DNA of 64,000 nt from Pseudooceanicola nanhaiensis (GTDB taxonomy: Bacteria > Pseudomonadota > Alphaproteobacteria > Rhodobacterales > Rhodobacteraceae): assembly GCF_020171315.1 (NCBI RefSeq), contig NZ_JAIUZP010000016.1, positions 1 to 64,000 on the forward strand, in the 5' to 3' direction. Within the stretch, counting starts at the first letter, position 1. Every line of letters starts with the position of its first letter. Of this stretch, positions 1 to 9,800 are shown in pieces. The position numbers were made by a program, and so were the translations under genes. The notes beneath the pieces are model-generated. The model was not told the origin of the DNA. It searched no databases and worked only from the letters and a program-made list of their open reading frames with translations.

Positions 1-3000
1 CGTAGGTCCCGTCCTGAGCGTTGTCGTTGAAGAGATCGGCCCCGTTGTTGAGGTAGATCACGTCCCGACCGTTGTCGCCCCAGACGGTGTCATTGCCGCC
101 GCCGCCCTTGATGGTGTCGTCAGCGCCGCCGCCATGGAGTTCGTCGTGGCCATTCCCCCCGACGATGGAATCCGCACCGTCGCCGCCGTCGACCGTGTCG
201 CGGCCCCCGGCGCCGTTGATCGTGTCATCGCCAGCGCCGCCGTCGATCGAGTCCTTGCCCGCCAGACCCAGCAGCGTGTCGTTGCCGCTTTCGCCGAGGA
301 GCGTGTCGTTCTGGCTCGAGGCCTGCAGGAGGTTGTCGGAGCCGTTGCCGATCATCGTGACTTCGACATTGGCCCAGGACAGGATGTTCTCGATCCCCGA
401 CCAGGTGCCCTGGAAGGCGCCGCCACCGATGGAATAGCCCTGGTCCACATCGAGGGTCCGCGGGTTCGTGAGCGTGGAGGTGACCCCGTAGGTCAGGATA
501 TCGACGGTGTCGGTGCCTGCGCCGCCGGCGATCGTGCTGTCGCCGACGTAGTTGATCTGGATGAGGTCGTCGCCGTCGCCCCCGTCGAACGAGTCGCCGT
601 CGCCCTGACCGACCAGCGTGTCGTTGCCCGCATTGCCGATCAGCGTGTCGTCGCCCCCGTTGCCGTTGATGGAATCGTTCCCGGCGCCACCATCGATGAC
701 GTTGCTGCCCGTGGTGCCGGTGAGCGTGTCGTTTCCGTCCCCGGTGATCAGGTCCTCGAAGTTCACGAAGCTCTCGCCGGTCCAGTCGGTGAGGCCTGTC
801 GCCAGGTTCACGACGTAGCTGAAGTCGTACGTGCTCGTGTCCAGCAGGTCGGTGCCGGCGCCGCCGTCCAGCGTCTCGGCCGCGTTGAGGCCCGCGACGA
901 TCGTATCATCGCCGTCGTTGCCGTAGAACTCCCCGCCGGAGTTGTCGGCGATGATCGTGTTGGCGCCCGAGCCGTCCTGATAGATCTCGATGCTGACCAA
1001 CGTGGCGGAGGCGCCGTTCAGGCCGGTGCCCGTGATGGTTTCCGTCAGGAAATCGAAGGTCGTGCCGCTGTAGGTCGCCGCGGAATGATCCAGCGTATCC
1101 GTGCCGGTGCCCCCGTCCACGCTGTCGTAGTATTCACCGTCCAGCGCGTAGATCGTATCGTTCCCGGCGCCGCCGGAGACACTGTCGGTGTGGAAGCCGC
1201 CATAGAGCTGGTCATTGCCGGCCCCGCCGATCAGGGTGTCCGCATTGCCGCCGCCAAAGATCGTGTCACTGCCGGATCCACCGTCGAGCACGTTGCTTGC
1301 GCTCGATCCGACGATGCTGTCGTCGCCGTTGCCCGCATTGACGTTCTCGATGCCGGAGACGGTCGAGAGGTAGCCGCCGAGGATGGTGTCGATTTCGCCC
1401 GCGGCGAGGTCGATATCGTAGTCGTTGTTATAGGAGCTCATCTCCAGCGTATCGGTGCCCCCACCCCCGTTGAAGACTTCGCCGGCGTTGAAACCGCCGT
1501 TGCCCGGGTAGATGGTGTCGTTGCCCGCGCCGCCACTGACGGAATCAACGCCATAGCCTCCGATCAGACTGTCGTCGCCGTCGCCGCCATCGATCGTGTC
1601 GTTGCCGCTCTGACCATCGATCGTGTCGTTGCCGCCGCCGCCTTCGAGAATGTTGGCGGAGCTGTTGCCGATGATCTCTTCATCGCCGTCGCCGCCGATC
1701 GCATTCTCGATGACGGTGCCGGGGGCGATGGCGAGGTTGCCGATGAGGCCCGCGACATTCGAGAAGGCGGGCGCGATATCGCTGCCGTAGGTCACCTCGA
1801 GGCTGATCTTGGTGTTGTTGGCATAGCCGGAGAGATCCAGCGTGTCGTTGCCGCCGCCGTCGACGATGGTCACGGCGGTGCTGCCCAGCAGGGTGTCCAG
1901 CGAGGCATAGGCCGTGTTGGCATAGCCTTCGACCGGGCCGCTGGTGGTCGGGGTCCAGTCGTACCAGGTGGAGTTGAAGCCCCAGGTGGTGTCACCCGTG
2001 GTGGTGCCATCGTCGATGCCGTAGCCCATCCCGTCATAGAGCCGGTCGAGTGCCAGCCAGTCCACGGACATCGGGCTGATCAGGTCCACGCTCCCCAGGA
2101 AGGCGCCGCTCGGGGTGGATTCCCCCGGTGCGGTGTAGTTCGCCTGTGCCCAGTAGGACATCATGGTGAACTGGATGGTGTCGTTTTCCCAGTAGGCGTC
2201 GTTGTAGGTCGGCGTGCCGCTGCCGGCGTTGTAGAGACCGGAGTGGCCGAGGCCCAGCGTGTGGCCGATCTCGTGCAGGGCCGTCTGGAAGTAGTAATCG
2301 CCGATGTTGCCGACGCCGCTCCAGTTCTCGGCGATGTTGACATAGGCGTTGTAGATCTCGCCGCCGCTGCCGAGGCTGAAGTTGGCAAAGGCGCGGCCCG
2401 AGGTCTCGTTGCCGAAGGCAAGGTCGACCGTCGCGGAGGAACTGACGGTGGTCTCGACGAAGTTGATGCCGAGGATGTCCTCGTAGATGTTCAGCGCGTG
2501 GCGGATCGCGTTCATCTTCGTGGTGGCGTCGGCGCCGTCATCGGTCAGGCCGTCGGCATCGTACCAGTTGCCGGCCACGTTGTAGTAGATGGTGCCGCCC
2601 TGGGCCTGGGTGCCGCTGCTGGTCAGGTTCCAGTGCGGGGTCACGGTATCGGCGCCGCCGCCCCAGAACTCGTCCCAGAAGTCGTTGGCGGTGCTGCTGG
2701 TGTTGTATTCGTTCAGGTAGGTCGCGATGGTGTTCATCGAGGTCGCGGCCGCGGGGGCCGAGAGGCTGGCGGAGGAGAGGCTGGCCTCGGTGTCGGGAGC
2801 GATGTTCGAGGTGCCCGATCCCTCGCCGGAGGCCGTCGTGGTGGTGCCTGCGTCTGCGGTGTCCCCTGCGGCTGCGGTCACGCCGGAGATGGGGCCCGAG
2901 ATGGGACCGGAGGAGGGTGCGGCATGGGAGGCGCTGCCGCCGAGGGCGGGCATCGCGCTGCTGCTGGAGGCGGTGTTCAGGGACAGCTGAACCGGGGCGG

Positions 3001-3373
3001 CCTCGCGGGCGTCCTCGCCCGCATCCACCGCGGTGAAGAGATCCGTGGTCTGCGCGGTGCCGGTCTCGTCACCCTCGGCATCCGCGGTGATCAGCCCGCC
3101 CGCGTCGGAGCCTTCGGAGGCGTCATCGGAGGCGGTCTCTTCCAGGTCGGGAAGCGTGTCCTCGGCAGAGGTCTCCTCGGCGGTGGTCTCCGCCTCGGCC
3201 TCGGTGCCGGGCTCCACGAGCGCGTTCAGGACGGCGCCGGTGCCGGGGGTTACCTTGTCGGTGTTGAGCGTGAAGCTGCCGACCTGCGCCCCCATGTCGA
3301 GGCTGTCTGCGCTCCGCCGTCTCGTATCGCTGACATCGAATGCATTGGGGGCAATATTGCTCGCGTTGCTCAT
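1..3373 (-). CDS. Serralysin-like (M10) metalloprotease with RTX repeats, C-terminus beyond window
   Basis: The frame stays open from an ATG at 3373 to the window edge, giving about 1124 residues, so the C-terminus is missing. Residues 1 to about 205 are acidic and rich in Ala, Ser, Thr and Glu, with no signal peptide. The catalytic region follows: zinc motif HEIGHTLGLGH at residues 367-377 (around base 2275) and a downstream Met-turn, TMMSYW (about base 2155). This is the metzincin pattern of serralysins. From about base 1850 to the edge are RTX Ca2+-binding nonapeptides (GGxGxDxxx) with interspersed beta-rich segments. Serralysins leave by type I secretion using a C-terminal signal, which lies off-window. 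The last visible segment contains the 'DLFNDNAQ' module also found in the RTX proteins at 36.2-43.1 kb. Substrate unknown; matrix remodelling or nutrient release are guesses. Confidence 0.9.
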   Translation of the reverse strand, partial: MSNASNIAPNAFDVSDTRRRSADSLDMGAQVGSFTLNTDKVTPGTGAVLNALVEPGTEAEAETTAEETSAEDTLPDLEETASDDASEGSDAGGLITADAEGDETGTAQTTDLFTAVDAGEDAREAAPVQLSLNTASSSSAMPALGGSASHAAPSSGPISGPISGVTAAAGDTADAGTTTTASGEGSGTSNIAPDTEASLSSASLSAPAAATSMNTIATYLNEYNTSSTANDFWDEFWGGGADTVTPHWNLTSSGTQAQGGTIYYNVAGNWYDADGLTDDGADATTKMNAIRHALNIYEDILGINFVETTVSSSATVDLAFGNETSGRAFANFSLGSGGEIYNAYVNIAENWSGVGNIGDYYFQTALHEIGHTLGLGHSGLYNAGSGTPTYNDAYWENDTIQFTMMSYWAQANYTAPGESTPSGAFLGSVDLISPMSVDWLALDRLYDGMGYGIDDGTTTGDTTWGFNSTWYDWTPTTSGPVEGYANTAYASLDTLLGSTAVTIVDGGGNDTLDLSGYANNTKISLEVTYGSDIAPAFSNVAGLIGNLAIAPGTVIENAIGGDGDEEIIGNSSANILEGGGGNDTIDGQSGNDTIDGGDGDDSLIGGYGVDSVSGGAGNDTIYPGNGGFNAGEVFNGGGGTDTLEMSSYNNDYDIDLAAGEIDTILGGYLSTVSGIENVNAGNGDDSIVGSSASNVLDGGSGSDTIFGGGNADTLIGGAGNDQLYGGFHTDSVSGGAGNDTIYALDGEYYDSVDGGTGTDTLDHSAATYSGTTFDFLTETITGTGLNGASATLVSIEIYQDGSGANTIIADNSGGEFYGNDGDDTIVAGLNAAETLDGGAGTDLLDTSTYDFSYVVNLATGLTDWTGESFVNFEDLITGDGNDTLTGTTGSNVIDGGAGNDSINGNGGDDTLIGNAGNDTLVGQGDGDSFDGGDGDDLIQINYVGDSTIAGGAGTDTVDILTYGVTSTLTNPRTLDVDQGYSIGGGAFQGTWSGIENILSWANVEVTMIGNGSDNLLQASSQNDTLLGESGNDTLLGLAGKDSIDGGAGDDTINGAGGRDTVDGGDGADSIVGGNGHDELHGGGADDTIKGGGGNDTVWGDNGRDVIYLNNGADLFNDNAQDGTY

Positions 3374-3941
3374 TTCAAAGTCCTCTCCGCACGTGCAGCC
3401 GTGGCTGCGAAAAAGATTTACAAGAACAATCCAGCCGTCTCCGTCCTTACAAAAAAATCCCCAAGGGGTTCTTAGGGACATTCCTTTCAGAGGGGGGATG
3501 GGGCGCGCCGGAAATAAGTGGCGCAGGGACTGCTTCTGGCTCCGGAATTAAGTCACTAACTGAATAGATTAAGAGATGTGTTTTAAATGTATTCGATCAA
3601 ACGTGTCCGCTTAGAGTTGCGAAAACGTGCCCCATGTTTTGCATATCACACAGAGTTGTCAAGCTGTGTGCAGGCGGTAACCGCCCGGGCGGGGATTGGT
3701 TTTTGTCGCACCAAGGGCAGGGTGGTCGCAACGATGCGCCCGACGGGCGCCCGTCCTGCGGGCCTAGTGCCCGTAAAGATTGACCTTTGGTCAACCGGTG
3801 CCTCTTCTGCGTGCAGGATGCAGGCGGAAGAGGCCGGGTCTGTCCGGATGCGGGCCCGGGCCTCCATCTCGGCCCGGGACGCTCGAATCGCGACGCCCCC
3901 GGGCCCGGGAACGCCCGTCATGCCCCCCGTCATGCTCCCTG
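3374..3941. other. Intergenic region upstream of the RTX metalloprotease
   Basis: No convincing gene in 568 bp. Bases 3540-3670 are clearly more AT-rich than the surroundings and probably hold the promoter of the leftward metalloprotease gene. The part next to the manC stop is GC-rich and contains inverted repeats. Short open frames here lack ribosome sites and family resemblance. Confidence 0.6.
3855..3878 (-). terminator. GC-rich hairpin downstream of manC
   Basis: CCCGGGCC (3855-3862) can pair with GGCCCGGG (3871-3878) across an 8-nt loop, about 65 bases past the manC stop. There is no T-tract on the minus strand, so this is only a possible terminator. Confidence 0.25.
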
Positions 3942-5363
3942 TCAGTCCCGCGCGTAGGCGTCCTCGTAGCGCACGATGTCGTCCTCGCCGAGATAGGCCC
4001 CGGTCTGCACCTCGATCAGCACCATGGGCACCTTGCCGGGGTTTTCCATCCGGTGCACCGCGCCAAGCGGGATGTAGACCGACTGGTTCTCGCTCACCAG
4101 TTTGACCTCGTCGTCGATCGTGACCCGGGCGGTGCCCTCGACCACGATCCAGTGCTCGGCCCGGTGGGTATGGGACTGCAGCGACAGGATGCCGCCCGGC
4201 TTGACCGTGATCCGCTTCACCTGGAAGCGGGAGCCCTGCACGAGGCTCTCGAACCAGCCCCAGGGGCGGTAATCGACGGGGAAGGTCTCGGCCTGTTTCG
4301 CGCCCCGCGCCTTCAGGGCCGAGACCGCCAGTTTCACGTCCTGCGCCCGGGACATGTCGGCCACCAGGACCGCATCCGCGGTCGCCACGGCGATCACGTC
4401 ACGCAGGCCGAGGCCCACGAGTTCGATGCCCGGATCCTCGGAGCGCAGCAGCGTGTCGTCGCAATCGATCGCCGTCGCCGCCCCGGAGAGGGCGACGCCG
4501 CGCGCATCGGGGGTGCCGCTGCGCCAGATCGCGTCCCAGCCGCCGAGATCAGACCATCCGGACTCGTACGGAATGACGGTCAGGTTGTCCGCCTTCTCCA
4601 TCACCGCGTAGTCGATCGAGATGTCCGAGGCCCCGGCCCATGCGGCGGGATCGAGCCGGAAGAAGCCGAGATCGGGATGACCGCCGGAGATCGCGGCCTC
4701 GACCGGCCCGATCAGCTCGGGGGCATGGGCGCGGAAGGCGGCGATGATCGTCTCTGCGGCAAAGAGGAAGATCCCTGCGTTCCACAGGTGGCTGCCGGAG
4801 GCCAGCATGGCCTCGGCCGCGGGGGCATCGGGCTTCTCCACGAAGCGCTTCAGGGCGCGCGGGGTCGGGCCGAAATCCTCCGGGGCCTCGGCCAGTTCGA
4901 GATAGCCATAGCCGGTCTCGGGCCGGTCCGGCCGGATCCCGAAGGTGACCAGCTGGCCGGCCTGCGCGGCGGGCACCCCGGCGGCCACCGCCGCGCGGAA
5001 GCTTTCGGGATCGTCGACCGCGTGGTCGGAGGGGGCGACCAGCATCAGCGCCTTCGGGTCGGTCTGCGCCAGCCAGAGCGCCGCGGCCAGGACGGCGGGG
5101 GCGGTGTTGCGGCCCTCGGGTTCGATCAGCACCCCGGCGGGGTCGATCCCCACCATGGTGAGCTGCTCGCCCACGACGAAGCGGAAGTCGGCATTGGTCA
5201 GCACGAGGGGACGGGCGAACTCCGCCCCCGAAAGGCGCAGGGCGGAGGCCTGGAACAGTGTCGTCTCGCCCAGCAGGGGGACGAACTGCTTGGGGAAGCT
5301 GCGGCGCGACAGGGGCCAGAGCCGGGTTCCGGAGCCGCCGCAGAGAATGACTGGGGTAATCAT
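3942..5363 (-). CDS. manC: Mannose-1-phosphate guanylyltransferase / mannose-6-phosphate isomerase
   Basis: Bifunctional type II PMI/GMP enzyme of about 473 residues, the usual length. It converts fructose-6-P to mannose-6-P and mannose-1-P plus GTP to GDP-mannose in the cytoplasm. The N-terminus has the nucleotidyltransferase signature CGGSGTRLWP followed by FPKQF. The C-terminal 110 residues form a cupin isomerase domain with the QSHTHRAEHWIVVEGTA block. I chose the ATG at 5363 because GAGGA lies five bases upstream; a GTG four codons earlier (5375) is the alternative. It is divergent from the DUF2793 gene. No phosphomannomutase is nearby, so mannose-1-P must come from a gene elsewhere. GDP-mannose presumably feeds the glycosyltransferases of this replicon. 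Confidence 0.93.
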   Translation of the reverse strand: MITPVILCGGSGTRLWPLSRRSFPKQFVPLLGETTLFQASALRLSGAEFARPLVLTNADFRFVVGEQLTMVGIDPAGVLIEPEGRNTAPAVLAAALWLAQTDPKALMLVAPSDHAVDDPESFRAAVAAGVPAAQAGQLVTFGIRPDRPETGYGYLELAEAPEDFGPTPRALKRFVEKPDAPAAEAMLASGSHLWNAGIFLFAAETIIAAFRAHAPELIGPVEAAISGGHPDLGFFRLDPAAWAGASDISIDYAVMEKADNLTVIPYESGWSDLGGWDAIWRSGTPDARGVALSGAATAIDCDDTLLRSEDPGIELVGLGLRDVIAVATADAVLVADMSRAQDVKLAVSALKARGAKQAETFPVDYRPWGWFESLVQGSRFQVKRITVKPGGILSLQSHTHRAEHWIVVEGTARVTIDDEVKLVSENQSVYIPLGAVHRMENPGKVPMVLIEVQTGAYLGEDDIVRYEDAYARD

Positions 5364-5529
5364 GACCGTCCTCACTGGTTCGAACTGCGCCGCCGGGCCG
5401 GGCCGCCGGTCGTTACCTGCCGTTATGACGGGTTCTGCGGTCTTGTGGAATCGTTAACCGACGGGGCGGGCAGTTGGATTTTCCTTCAGCCGCCCTGCCT
5501 AGGGTCTCGCCGCAGCTATGGAGAGGCCC

Positions 5530-6840
5530 ATGTCTGACAGTTCCCCCCGTCTTGCCCTGCCCTATCTGCAACCGGCCCAGGCCCAGAAACATGTGACCGT
5601 GAACACGGCGCTCGCAGGGCTCGACCTGCTGGTGCAGTCCAGCGTGGCCGCGATCGGCAGCGTGACACCGCCCGCGGTTCCCGGCGAGGGCGAGGCCCAT
5701 GTGCTGGGCAGCGGGGCCACCGGGGCCTGGGCCGGGCAGGACGGCGCGCTGGCGCTCTGGGCCGACGGCGCCTGGAGTTTTCGCGCCCCGCAGCCGGGCT
5801 GGCGGGTCTGGGACCTTGCCGAAGGCGCCCTGCGGATCTGGGACGGCACCGGCTGGGTGCATCCCCCCGTCGACCTTTCGGAGATCGAGGCGATCGGCAT
5901 CGGGACCGCGGCCAGCACGGCGAACCCGCTGTCCGTGGCCGGGCCTGCCAGCCTTTTTACCCACGCCGGTGGCGGCCACCAGCTGAAGATCAACAAGGCC
6001 GCCACCGGCGAGACCGCGACCCTGCTGCTGCAGAGCGACTGGACCGGTCATGCGGAGATCGGGCTGGCCGGGACGAATGCGCTGGCGCTGAAGGTCTCGG
6101 CTGATGGCAGCGCCTGGACAACGGCGCTGAGCTTCGATCCCGCCACCGGGCTGGCGAGCGGGGCCTGCGTGCAGCAGGCGCCCGAGGACGGCAGCGCCGG
6201 GCAGTTGATGCCGGTGGGCGCCTTCGGGCTGGGGGCCACGGCAGTGGCCCTGGATTCGAGCGCCGACATGGCGGACAACCTCAACGCGACGCATTTCTTC
6301 GCGAACCCATCGGTGAACAGCGTACCGGCCAATGCGCCGCCGGTCGCGGACATGGCCTGGGCGGGATACCAGGTCCGGATCACGTCGAGCCGCAGCATCC
6401 GCCTGGTGGGCAGTGCCAGCGGGGACCACCTGTTCTGGCAGGGCAAGACCAGCGGCACCTGGGAGGACTGGGACCGGCTGTTCACCCAGCGGTCGGTGCT
6501 GGGCAGCGTGACGCAGAGCGCGGGCCGCCCGACCGGGGCGCTGATCGAATCCGGCAGCGGCGCGAACGGACGCTACCGTCGGTTTGCCTGCGGCTTCATG
6601 GAATGCTGGCACAGCATGACGGCCTCGGCCGCGGCAGCGACGGGCTGGACCTTCCCGGCGGCCTTCGCGGAGCCGCCGGTGGTGACCGGAACCGCGGTGG
6701 CAACGGTGCTGGCCGCGGTCGTGCTGGACGCGGCACCGACCACCACCGCGGCCAGCCTCTCGGTGCGGGACGCGGCGGATGCCCGGCGCGCCGACGGGAT
6801 GTATCTGCGCGCCACGGGGTGCTGGTCGCTGATGAGCTGA
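5530..6840 (+). CDS. DUF2793 protein with tail-fibre-like C-terminus
   Basis: A 436-residue protein. The N-terminus (LALPYLQPAQAQKHVTVN) is the DUF2793 signature, a domain of unknown function common in Rhodobacterales. Around residues 235-325 a segment with YQVRI, GDHLFWQGKTSG and WEDWDRLF resembles the 'knob' regions of pyocin and phage tail fibres. The C-terminal 100 residues (NGRYRRFACGFMECWHSM, then WTFPAAFAEPPVVTGTA) resemble receptor-binding tips of tail fibres. The start at 5530 is favoured over 5518 because GGAGAGG sits just upstream. It lies between manC and a giant RTX gene, converging on the latter. Location and role are unknown; surface glycan binding is an inference from fold resemblance. 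Confidence 0.75.
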   Translation: MSDSSPRLALPYLQPAQAQKHVTVNTALAGLDLLVQSSVAAIGSVTPPAVPGEGEAHVLGSGATGAWAGQDGALALWADGAWSFRAPQPGWRVWDLAEGALRIWDGTGWVHPPVDLSEIEAIGIGTAASTANPLSVAGPASLFTHAGGGHQLKINKAATGETATLLLQSDWTGHAEIGLAGTNALALKVSADGSAWTTALSFDPATGLASGACVQQAPEDGSAGQLMPVGAFGLGATAVALDSSADMADNLNATHFFANPSVNSVPANAPPVADMAWAGYQVRITSSRSIRLVGSASGDHLFWQGKTSGTWEDWDRLFTQRSVLGSVTQSAGRPTGALIESGSGANGRYRRFACGFMECWHSMTASAAAATGWTFPAAFAEPPVVTGTAVATVLAAVVLDAAPTTTAASLSVRDAADARRADGMYLRATGCWSLMS

Positions 6841-6847
6841 AACGCGA

Positions 6848-6872
6848 GAAGGGGGCGCATGGCGCCCCCTTC
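6848..6872. terminator. Bidirectional hairpin between convergent genes
   Basis: Perfect 11-bp inverted repeat (GAAGGGGGCGC / GCGCCCCCTTC) with a 3-nt loop, 7 bp after the DUF2793 stop and 25 bp before the RTX stop. It lies between converging genes and can serve both. There is no long T-tract. Confidence 0.65.
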
Positions 6873-6897
6873 CGTGTGGGTCAGGACCGGAGCATGA

Positions 6898-9800
6898 TCA
6901 GACGAAGAGGAAATCGTCCGAGGTCATGTTGCCGAGGTAGGTGCCCTGGATCGTGATCGTGTTCACCCCGTCACCGTCCATGTCGTAGATGACGTCCGAG
7001 CCGACCTGCGTCGATGCGGCGATGAACTCGGCGAAACTGGTCGCCTCGCCATTGCCGGTCACGAACTGGAGCACGTCGTGATCGGCGTTGTAGGCCGCGG
7101 TGGAGAAGCCATCGAGCGTGTCGTTGCCGAAATCGGCGCCGCTGAAGACGAAGACATCCGCCCCGTCGCCGCCGCTCAGCAGGTCGTTGCCGCCCTGGCC
7201 TTCCAGCGTGTCCGCCCCGGCGCCGCCGAAGATCCCGTCGTTGAGACCACCGCCGACCAGAAGGTCGTCGCCCTGCTCGCCGTAGAGGCTGTCGAGGCCG
7301 CCGCCGCCCAGGACGGTGTCGTCGCCCGCCCCGGCCCAGAGGGTGTCGTTGCCGCCACCGCCATCGAGGGAATCCTGGTCGTCGCCGCCGACGAGGAAGT
7401 CGTCGCCGTCGCCCCCCAGCAGCGTGTCGTTGCCGGCATCGCCATAGAGCTCGTCCGCATCGTCGCCGCCATCGAGGCTGTCGTCCCCGGCGCCGCCGCG
7501 CAGCGTGTCGAGCCAGGCGCCCCCGTCGAGCACGTCGTCGTCGTCCTGCCCGAGGAGGCTGTCCGCCCCGACCCCGCCGATCAGCACGTCGTTGCCGGTG
7601 CCGCCGAAGAGGTCGTCCCCGTCGCCGCCGCCGTTGAGCGTGTCGTTGCCGTCGCCGCCGATCAGCGTGTCGCTGCCGGCCTCGCCGAGGATGCGGTCTG
7701 CACCGTCTTCGCCGCCGAGGCTGTCATCGCCGTCGCCGCCCTGCAGGGTGTCGTTGCCGAGACCGCCCCACATGGTGTCGTTGCCGATGTCGCCGAGCAG
7801 CGTGTCGCGCCCGGCGCCGCCGAGGACGAAATCGTCGCCCGCGCCGCCATCGAGACTGTCGTCCCCCTCGTCGCCGTAGAGCTCGTCGTTGCCCGCGTCG
7901 CCGGTCAGCACGTCGCTGCCGCCGCCACCGCGCAGGGTGTCGAGCCCCTTGTCGCCCACCAGCGTGTCGCTGCCCGCGTCGCCGAAGAGGCTGTCGTTGC
8001 CGTCTTCGCCGAGCACGTAGTCGTCGCCCGACTGGCCGTTCAGCGTGTCGTCGCCGATGCCGCCGATCAGCGTGTCCTCGTCGTCGCCGCCGGTCAGGAG
8101 GTCGTCGCCGTCCTCGCCGCGGATCAGGTCGTTGCCGGCCTCACCGCCCAGCGTGTCGTTGCCGAGACCGCCCCAGACGCTGTCCTGCCCGTCGCCGGTC
8201 CAGATCTCGTCGTTGCCGTCTTCGCCGAGCAGCGAGTCATTGCCCGCGCCGCCGTAGATCTCGTCGTTGCCGAGGCCGCCGAGGACCGTGTCGTCGCCGC
8301 CGCCGCCGACCAGAAGGTCGTCGTCGGCATTGCCGTAGAGCTCATCGTCACCGGCATCGCCGTAGAGTTCGTCGTCGCCGGTGCCGCCGATCAGCGTATC
8401 GTCATCCGCGCCGCCGACCATCGTGTCGTTGCCATCGCCGCCGTCGAGCGTGTCCTCGCCCTCGTCGCCGAAGAGGCTGTCGGCCCCGGCCTCGCCGATC
8501 ATGGTGTCGTTGCCCGCACCGCCGACCATCGTGTCGTTGCCGTCGCCGCCCTCGAGCGTGTCCGCGCCGTCCTCGCCGAAGAGACGGTCATCGCCCTCCT
8601 CGCCGTAGAGCGTGTCGTCGCCGTCGTTGCCGTTCAGCGTATCGGCGCCGATGCCGCCATAGAGCAGGTCCTCGTCGGCGCCGCCGAGCAGCACGTCCAT
8701 GCCCGCTTCGCCATGGATCGTGTCGCGCCCGTCGCCGCCCTGGCCGGTGTCGTTGCCGATCCCGAGGGTGATGCTGTCCTCGCCCGCGTCGCCGCTGGCA
8801 AGGTCGTCCCCGCCGCCGCCGAGGATCGTGTCGTCGCCGCTCCAGCCATAGATGCTGTCGCCGCCGGTGCCCCCGTCGAGCCAGTCGGTGCCCTGGCCAC
8901 CCTTCAGGATGTCGTCGCCACCGTTGCCGTAGATCGTGTCGTTGCCGAAGCCGCCGTAGAGCACATCGTCGCCATCGGCCACGTCGCCGAGGGTCGCCAG
9001 TGCCGGGATGATGATGTCGTACCAGGAGCCGTTGACCGCCGGGTCGTAGAACTCGGGACGGATCTGCAGGTTCTCGAGGTCGAAGTAGCCCGCGCTGTGG
9101 ACCGCCGGATCGTAGTCTTCCAGCGTGGTCTCGAACCACTGGGTGATCACCCAGGTGCGGAATTCCTCGAGGGTGAAGCTGGCATCGCCGCGGATCAGGT
9201 CGTCGCCGTAGCCGCCGTCGATCCCGTCGTCCCCGCCGCCGCCGACGAGGAAGTCGTCGCCGAAATCGCCGGTCAGCGCGTCGTTGTCCGCGCCCCCGTC
9301 GAGCCAGTCGTTGCCGAAACCGCCCATCAGCAGGTCATGGCCGGACTCGCCCCACATCATGTCGTCGCCGCGGTTGCCTTCCGACAGGTCGTCGCCGACG
9401 CCGCCGAGCAGGAAGTCGGGCTTGTCGTCGCCGTGGATGTCGTCGTCGCCGCCGAACATCACCATGATGTCGCGCCCGGCGTTGCCCGCCAGCGAGTTGC
9501 CCTCGTCGTTGTCGAAGTAGATGTCGTCGCCGAAGCCCAGGGACTGGGCGGTGCCGTCCAGGGTGAACTGCTCCTCCAGCGTCAGGGAGGACATGAACCA
9601 GGTGTGGTCATGGGCGTTGGATTCGTCGAAGCTCTCCGAGGTGTCGTCGAGGATCACCACCTGGATTTCCTCGTCCGCCGGTTCATCCGCGATCACCGGC
9701 GGCACGCCGACCTCGATGAAGTCGTCCATGAAGGACCCGGTGCCATCGGCGGAGAGACCGTCGAGATCGAAGATGTCCGTGGTCAGGTCGCTGAGCAGGG

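Noticed and set aside
134-3475. Long plus-strand open frame (1113 codons) opposite the metalloprotease
   Set aside because: Antisense shadow of RTX codons; its Ala/Val-rich monotonous translation comes from the GC-rich repeat, and the minus frame has clear zinc and RTX motifs.
5413-6612. Minus-strand open frame of 399 codons opposite the DUF2793 gene
   Set aside because: Would also overlap the region upstream of manC; composition is that of an antisense GC-rich frame.
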